Assembly: GCF_039812505.1 (NCBI RefSeq)
Contig: NZ_JBDIAQ010000072.1
Coordinates: 1 to 17,109, forward strand
Source: Intrasporangium_A sp039812505
GTDB taxonomy: Bacteria; Actinomycetota; Actinomycetes; Actinomycetales; Dermatophilaceae
Length of the DNA stretch: 17,109 nucleotides
Direction: 5' to 3'
This document shows, piece by piece, positions 14,331-17,109 of the stretch (within the stretch, counting starts at the first letter, position 1; each line of letters starts with the position of its first letter). Below the pieces are notes generated by a model, which made no database searches, was not told the origin of the DNA, and saw nothing but the letters and a program-made list of their open reading frames with translations. Made by a program: the position numbers and the translations under genes.

Positions 14331-15319
14331 ACGGCCAGCATCCGATCGACAGCGGCGCGGGCGCGGCCGGCGACGGCGGGGTCGATGGCGACCTCGTGGG
14401 TCATCGTCTCGAGGCTGCGACGGATCTTGGCGAGGGTGTTGCGCTTCATGTGCGGGCAGAGGTTGCACGGCCGGATGAACTCGATCTCGGGGTGCTGCGC
14501 GGCGATGTTGTCGCTCATCGAGCACTCGGTGATGAGGGTGACCTGGCTCGGGTGGCGCTTGACGACGAAGTCGAGCATCTGCGCGGTGGAGCCGGCGAGG
14601 TCCGCGACCGCGACGACGTCCGGCGGGCACTCGGGGTGGGCCAGGACGACGGTGTCGGGGTGCTCGGCGCGGATCTGGCGGATGTCCTCGGCGCGGAAGC
14701 GCTCGTGCACCTCGCAGCGCCCGGCCCAGGTGATCACCTCTACGCCGGTCTGGCGCGCGATGTTCCGGGCGAGGAACTCGTCGGGGATCATGATGACCCG
14801 GTCGACACCGAGCGACTCGATCACCTTGACGGCGTTGCCGGAGGTGCAGCAGACGTCGCTCTCGGCCTTGACGTCGGCCGAGGTGTTGACGTAGGTGACG
14901 ACCGGGACGCCGGGGTGCTGGGCCCGCAGGCCGCGGACGTCCGAGGCGGTGATCGACTCGGCGAGCGAGCAGCCGGCGAGCGGGTCGGGGATCAGAACCG
15001 TCTTGGCCGGGTTGAGCAGCTTGGCGGTCTCGGCCATGAAGTGGACGCCGGCCAGGACGATGACGTCGGCCTCGACGTGCTGGGCCTCCCGGGCCAGGGC
15101 GAGCGAGTCGCCGACCATGTCCGAGACGCAGTGGAAGATCTCGGGGGTCTGGTAGTTGTGCGCGAGCACGACGGCGTTGCGCTCGGCCTTCAGGCGCAGG
15201 ATCGCCTCGGCGTCGTCGGCGAAGGTCGCCCACTCAACCTCCGGGATGACGTGGCGGACCTTCTCGTACAGGTGTGCGGTGCGCTCGACGGCAGTGGGCG
15301 GGGCAAGGGTGCTGCTCAT
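14327..15319 (-). CDS. nadA: Quinolinate synthase
   Basis: 330 residues. It condenses iminoaspartate with dihydroxyacetone phosphate to quinolinate using a [4Fe-4S] cluster. Cluster ligands are visible as Cys117 in DPLAGCSLAES, Cys202 in WAGRCEVHERF and a C-terminal ligand in RPCNLCPHMK (Cys285 or Cys288). Other family motifs are LAHNYQTPEI (52-61), GDSLALAREA, GVHFMAETAK, YVNTSADVKAESDVCCTSGNA and TECSMSDN. It heads the nadA-nadB-nadC operon. GGAGGAGG ends 6 nt before the ATG at 15319 and is a strong ribosome site. A -10 and an inverted repeat lie upstream. The three enzymes supply de novo NAD from aspartate. Confidence 0.97.
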   Translation of the reverse strand: MSSTLAPPTAVERTAHLYEKVRHVIPEVEWATFADDAEAILRLKAERNAVVLAHNYQTPEIFHCVSDMVGDSLALAREAQHVEADVIVLAGVHFMAETAKLLNPAKTVLIPDPLAGCSLAESITASDVRGLRAQHPGVPVVTYVNTSADVKAESDVCCTSGNAVKVIESLGVDRVIMIPDEFLARNIARQTGVEVITWAGRCEVHERFRAEDIRQIRAEHPDTVVLAHPECPPDVVAVADLAGSTAQMLDFVVKRHPSQVTLITECSMSDNIAAQHPEIEFIRPCNLCPHMKRNTLAKIRRSLETMTHEVAIDPAVAGRARAAVDRMLAV

Positions 15320-15342
15320 GACGACCTCCTCCTATTGCTTGT

Positions 15343-15361
15343 TATGCTTCAACTGAGCATA
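15343..15361. promoter_or_regulatory. Inverted repeat in the nadA leader, possible NAD operator
   Basis: TATGCT and AGCATA are separated by 7 nt, giving a 19-bp inverted repeat between the predicted transcription start and the nadA ribosome site. A third TATGCT copy lies at 15379-15384, next to the -10. The AT-rich patch stands out from the GC-rich surroundings. A repressor site for NAD synthesis is plausible, but no regulator gene is nearby. Confidence 0.4.
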
Positions 15362-15372
15362 TGGCCGCGAGC

Positions 15373-15378
15373 AGTATA
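15373..15378 (-). promoter_or_regulatory. -10 element of the nadABC operon
   Basis: On the minus strand TATACT is a near-consensus -10 and gives a start near 15366, hence a leader of about 47 nt with a strong ribosome site. The -35 region is not convincing. Confidence 0.55.
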
Positions 15379-15546
15379 TATGCTTTGCGTGAGCAGATCT
15401 GATGCGGACCAGCCGGTGGCCAGCCGCGCCCAGCAGCTGCTCTCGCGTGACGCAGATGCGCCGCCTCGAAGCAGCGCATCGTCGTCGCCGGGGCGCCCCA
15501 GCTCGCTGGGCCGCCTCAAGGGGTGCTGCCTGGGCTCGTCCCGGCG

Positions 15547-15552
15547 TAGCCT
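15547..15552 (+). promoter_or_regulatory. Possible -10 of the small unknown protein gene
   Basis: TAGCCT ends 6 nt before the ATG at 15559 and no usable ribosome site is present, so the message is probably leaderless. The gap 15385-15546 shows no other clear feature. Confidence 0.45.
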
Positions 15553-15558
15553 GAGTGG

Positions 15559-15957
15559 ATGGAGTCCTGGTTGACCGTCGAGGTTCAGGACGCCGACGTG
15601 CCGGCCGGTCTCTGGCGGGATGGACGAGGCGAAGCCCTGGTCGAGGCCGCGCTGACCAACGGAGCGACGGACTGGCGCTGGCACACCCCACGGTGGGGCG
15701 TGATCCTCGAGATCGCGTTCCGGACCGAGACGGACCGGGACGCCTATCGTTCGCTTCCGGTGGTGCAGGCTGCGCTGGACGCGGTGCCGGACCCCGTGCG
15801 CGGTCTGTATGTCTACCCGGGCCGCGGTGGTGGCTCCTTGCTCCGCGCCCGTCGGCCGCGGCACCCGACGCCGCTCGCGGGAGCGGCTGCCGCCGAGGAG
15901 CCGCGTGAGCCGGTGCGTGTCGATCTGGCGCGGGGGAGGGCCGAGACCCGGCCATGA
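15559..15957 (+). CDS. Small protein of unknown function
   Basis: 132 residues. The first about 90 alternate strand-like and helix-like segments, with a short aromatic motif DWRWHTPRWGVILEIAF (about 38-54) followed by a helix containing DRDAYRSLPVVQAALDAVPDP, so a small alpha/beta domain is likely. The last about 40 residues are Arg/Ala/Pro-rich and look disordered. No signal peptide, membrane segment or known family is recognised. It stands alone between the divergent nadA promoter and the YCII gene. Codon use and the matching leaderless promoter make it a real gene. Confidence 0.65.
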   Translation: MESWLTVEVQDADVPAGLWRDGRGEALVEAALTNGATDWRWHTPRWGVILEIAFRTETDRDAYRSLPVVQAALDAVPDPVRGLYVYPGRGGGSLLRARRPRHPTPLAGAAAAEEPREPVRVDLARGRAETRP

Positions 15958-16098
15958 GTGGGAACCGGGCCGGGCGCGACGCGTCGGGCGACAGGTCCGC
16001 GGGCGCTGTCGTATCGAGCCACCCCCGTTCGTGGAACTGGTGAGCCGCGGCCGAACCCGGGCGCGGTGTGCGAGAGGTCTGCAGCCCTCGCGCAGACT

Positions 16099-16106
16099 GG
16101 AAGGAG
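16099..16106 (+). promoter_or_regulatory. Ribosome binding site of the YCII protein gene
   Basis: GGAAGGAG-type sequence ends 6-7 nt before the ATG at 16113 and decides that start over an in-frame upstream codon at 16068. A small inverted repeat, GTCTGC with GCAGAC (16077-16097), lies just upstream. The rest of the 15958-16112 gap shows nothing clear. Confidence 0.6.
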
Positions 16107-16112
16107 ACGACC

Positions 16113-16493
16113 ATGCCGGAGTACCTCATCGCGTTCAACGACGAGTGGGTGCCGGAACACACGCTGGAGCAGCTGCGGGCGAAGTCCACCGCCGGGATGT
16201 CGGTGATCGCGGAGATGCAGGCCGCCGGAGTCTTCCTCTTCACCAACGGAGGCATCGACGCGTCGACCGCTCTGTGCAGCGTCGTGGCCAGGTCAGGGGA
16301 GCCGGTCTTCACTGACGGCCCGTACGCCGAGACCAAGGAGCACCTCGGCGGCTTCGCCGTCGTGGATGTCGCCGACGACGAGGCCGCGCGGTACTGGGCC
16401 GGCCGACTCGCCGTCGCGCTCGACTGGCCGCAGGAGGTGCACCGCTTCCCCGACCGGGGACGCTTCGACGGCGACGCGGCCGAGCAGGGTTGA
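16113..16493 (+). CDS. YCII/DGPF-family protein linked to ECF42 sigma factor
   Basis: 126 residues starting MPEYLIAFNDEW, a typical YCII-related first strand. The diagnostic motif DGPYAETKEHLGGF begins at Asp68. Proteins of this family form small ferredoxin-like folds. Their enzymatic role is unproven, and they are characteristically encoded beside ECF42 sigma factors, often as the sigma factor's target. The sigma gene follows 106 nt downstream on the same strand, so co-expression or autoregulation of the pair is likely. The ATG at 16113 has a good ribosome site. Confidence 0.9.
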   Translation: MPEYLIAFNDEWVPEHTLEQLRAKSTAGMSVIAEMQAAGVFLFTNGGIDASTALCSVVARSGEPVFTDGPYAETKEHLGGFAVVDVADDEAARYWAGRLAVALDWPQEVHRFPDRGRFDGDAAEQG

Positions 16494-16599
16494 GCGCGGT
16501 GGCCGGGCCGGCGCTCACCGCCCAGGGATCGAAAGCGTGCCGTGGCCCGGTCGGGGCGCGTCCCTGCCACAGCGCGGCCGTGCAGGCACTGCCGGAGCC

Positions 16600-17109
16600 G
16601 TGACCGATCCCGCCGTGACAGCGGCGATCACCCGGGTCCACCACGACGAATGGGCACGGTTGGTCGCCTCGCTCGCCCGCCGCTTCGGTGACCTCGACGT
16701 TGCCGAGGATGCCGCCGCCGAGGCATTCGCCGTCGCGGCCGAGCGCTGGCCGCGCCAGGGCGTGCCACCCAACCCGGCAGGCTGGCTCACCACCACCGCG
16801 GCCCGCAAGGCGATCGACCACCTGCGTCGTGAGGCCACGCGCAGCGCCAGATACGAGGCGGCCCACCTGCTCCACGACGACACCCCTGCCGAGCGCACCG
16901 GTCCGGTCGACGACGACCGGCTCAGACTGGTCTTCACCTGCTGTCACCCAGCGCTGGCCATGCCGGCCAGGGTGGCACTGACCCTCCGTCTGCTCGGCGG
17001 CCTGAGCGTCGCGGACATCGCCCGCGCGTTCCTCGTCCAGGAGACGACGATGGCGCGGCGCATCACCCGCGCCAAGGACAAGATCCGCGCGGCGCGCATC
17101 CCCTACCGG
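16600..17109 (+). CDS. ECF42-type RNA polymerase sigma factor (5' part, cut by window end)
   Basis: 170 codons are present and the frame is still open at the window edge. A sigma-2 region is recognisable as DLDVAEDAAAEAFAVAAERW and then NPAGWLTTTAARKAIDHLRRE, the -10 recognition area. The sigma-4 region runs from LVFTCCHPAL through LLGGLSVADIARAFLV to TMARRITRAKDKIR, a helix-turn-helix that contacts the -35. FTCCHPAL is typical of the ECF42/SigJ-like branch, which carries a long C-terminal helical extension and no anti-sigma factor; that extension lies outside the window. The GTG at 16600 has only a weak GGAG ahead; an in-frame GTG at 16537 is a less likely alternative. Confidence 0.9.
   Translation, partial: MTDPAVTAAITRVHHDEWARLVASLARRFGDLDVAEDAAAEAFAVAAERWPRQGVPPNPAGWLTTTAARKAIDHLRREATRSARYEAAHLLHDDTPAERTGPVDDDRLRLVFTCCHPALAMPARVALTLRLLGGLSVADIARAFLVQETTMARRITRAKDKIRAARIPYR

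Noticed and set aside
16007..16030. ECF42 target promoter (TGTCG-like -35) upstream of the YCII gene
   Set aside because: TGTCGT at 16007-16012 resembles the -35 I recall for ECF42, but no matching -10 stands at the right spacing, so it was not called.

Overview
High-GC DNA with GTG starts, stop/start overlaps of the ATGA and GTGA type and leaderless-looking transcription starts. Together these indicate an actinobacterium. The gene families fit a Micrococcales genome, perhaps Intrasporangiaceae-like, but the genus is a guess. No RNA gene, insertion sequence, CRISPR array or phage gene is visible, and no gap between genes exceeds 300 bases.

Layout from left to right. (1) 68-1421 (+): an NfeD-like membrane protein and a slipin/SPFH protein, a classic membrane-organising pair, closed by a strong bidirectional hairpin at 1464-1495. 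(2) 1511-4026 (-): a tightly overlapped cbiM / PDGLE / cbiQ / cbiO operon for an ECF-type nickel or cobalt importer. Its promoter carries a perfect 31-bp palindrome. (3) 4177-5948 (+): a divergent two-gene ABC exporter. A 30-bp near-perfect hairpin follows it. (4) 6029-10266 (+): a small Cys-motif methyltransferase translationally coupled to a 1195-residue class III adenylate cyclase with zinc ribbons, an AAA/STAND ATPase and a TPR-like tail. (5) 10345-10758 (+): a stand-alone cyclic-nucleotide-binding domain with an intact cAMP pocket signature. (6) 10981-11688 (-): a membrane protein of unknown function. (7) 11740-15319 (-): the nadA-nadB-nadC operon for de novo NAD synthesis (aspartate to quinolinate to nicotinate mononucleotide). 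NadB contains nine in-frame 21-bp tandem repeats that encode a cysteine-rich heptapeptide array. (8) 15559-17109 (+): a small unknown protein, a YCII/DGPF protein and the 5' part of an ECF42-type sigma factor gene cut by the window edge.

The observations most worth a second look are the Cys-rich repeat array inside NadB, the palindrome controlling the metal importer, the adjacent cAMP producer and receptor, and the long hairpin that contains a promoter -10 element. A shared leaderless promoter layout also recurs: a -10 hexamer ending 6-7 nt before ATG at five transcription-unit heads.
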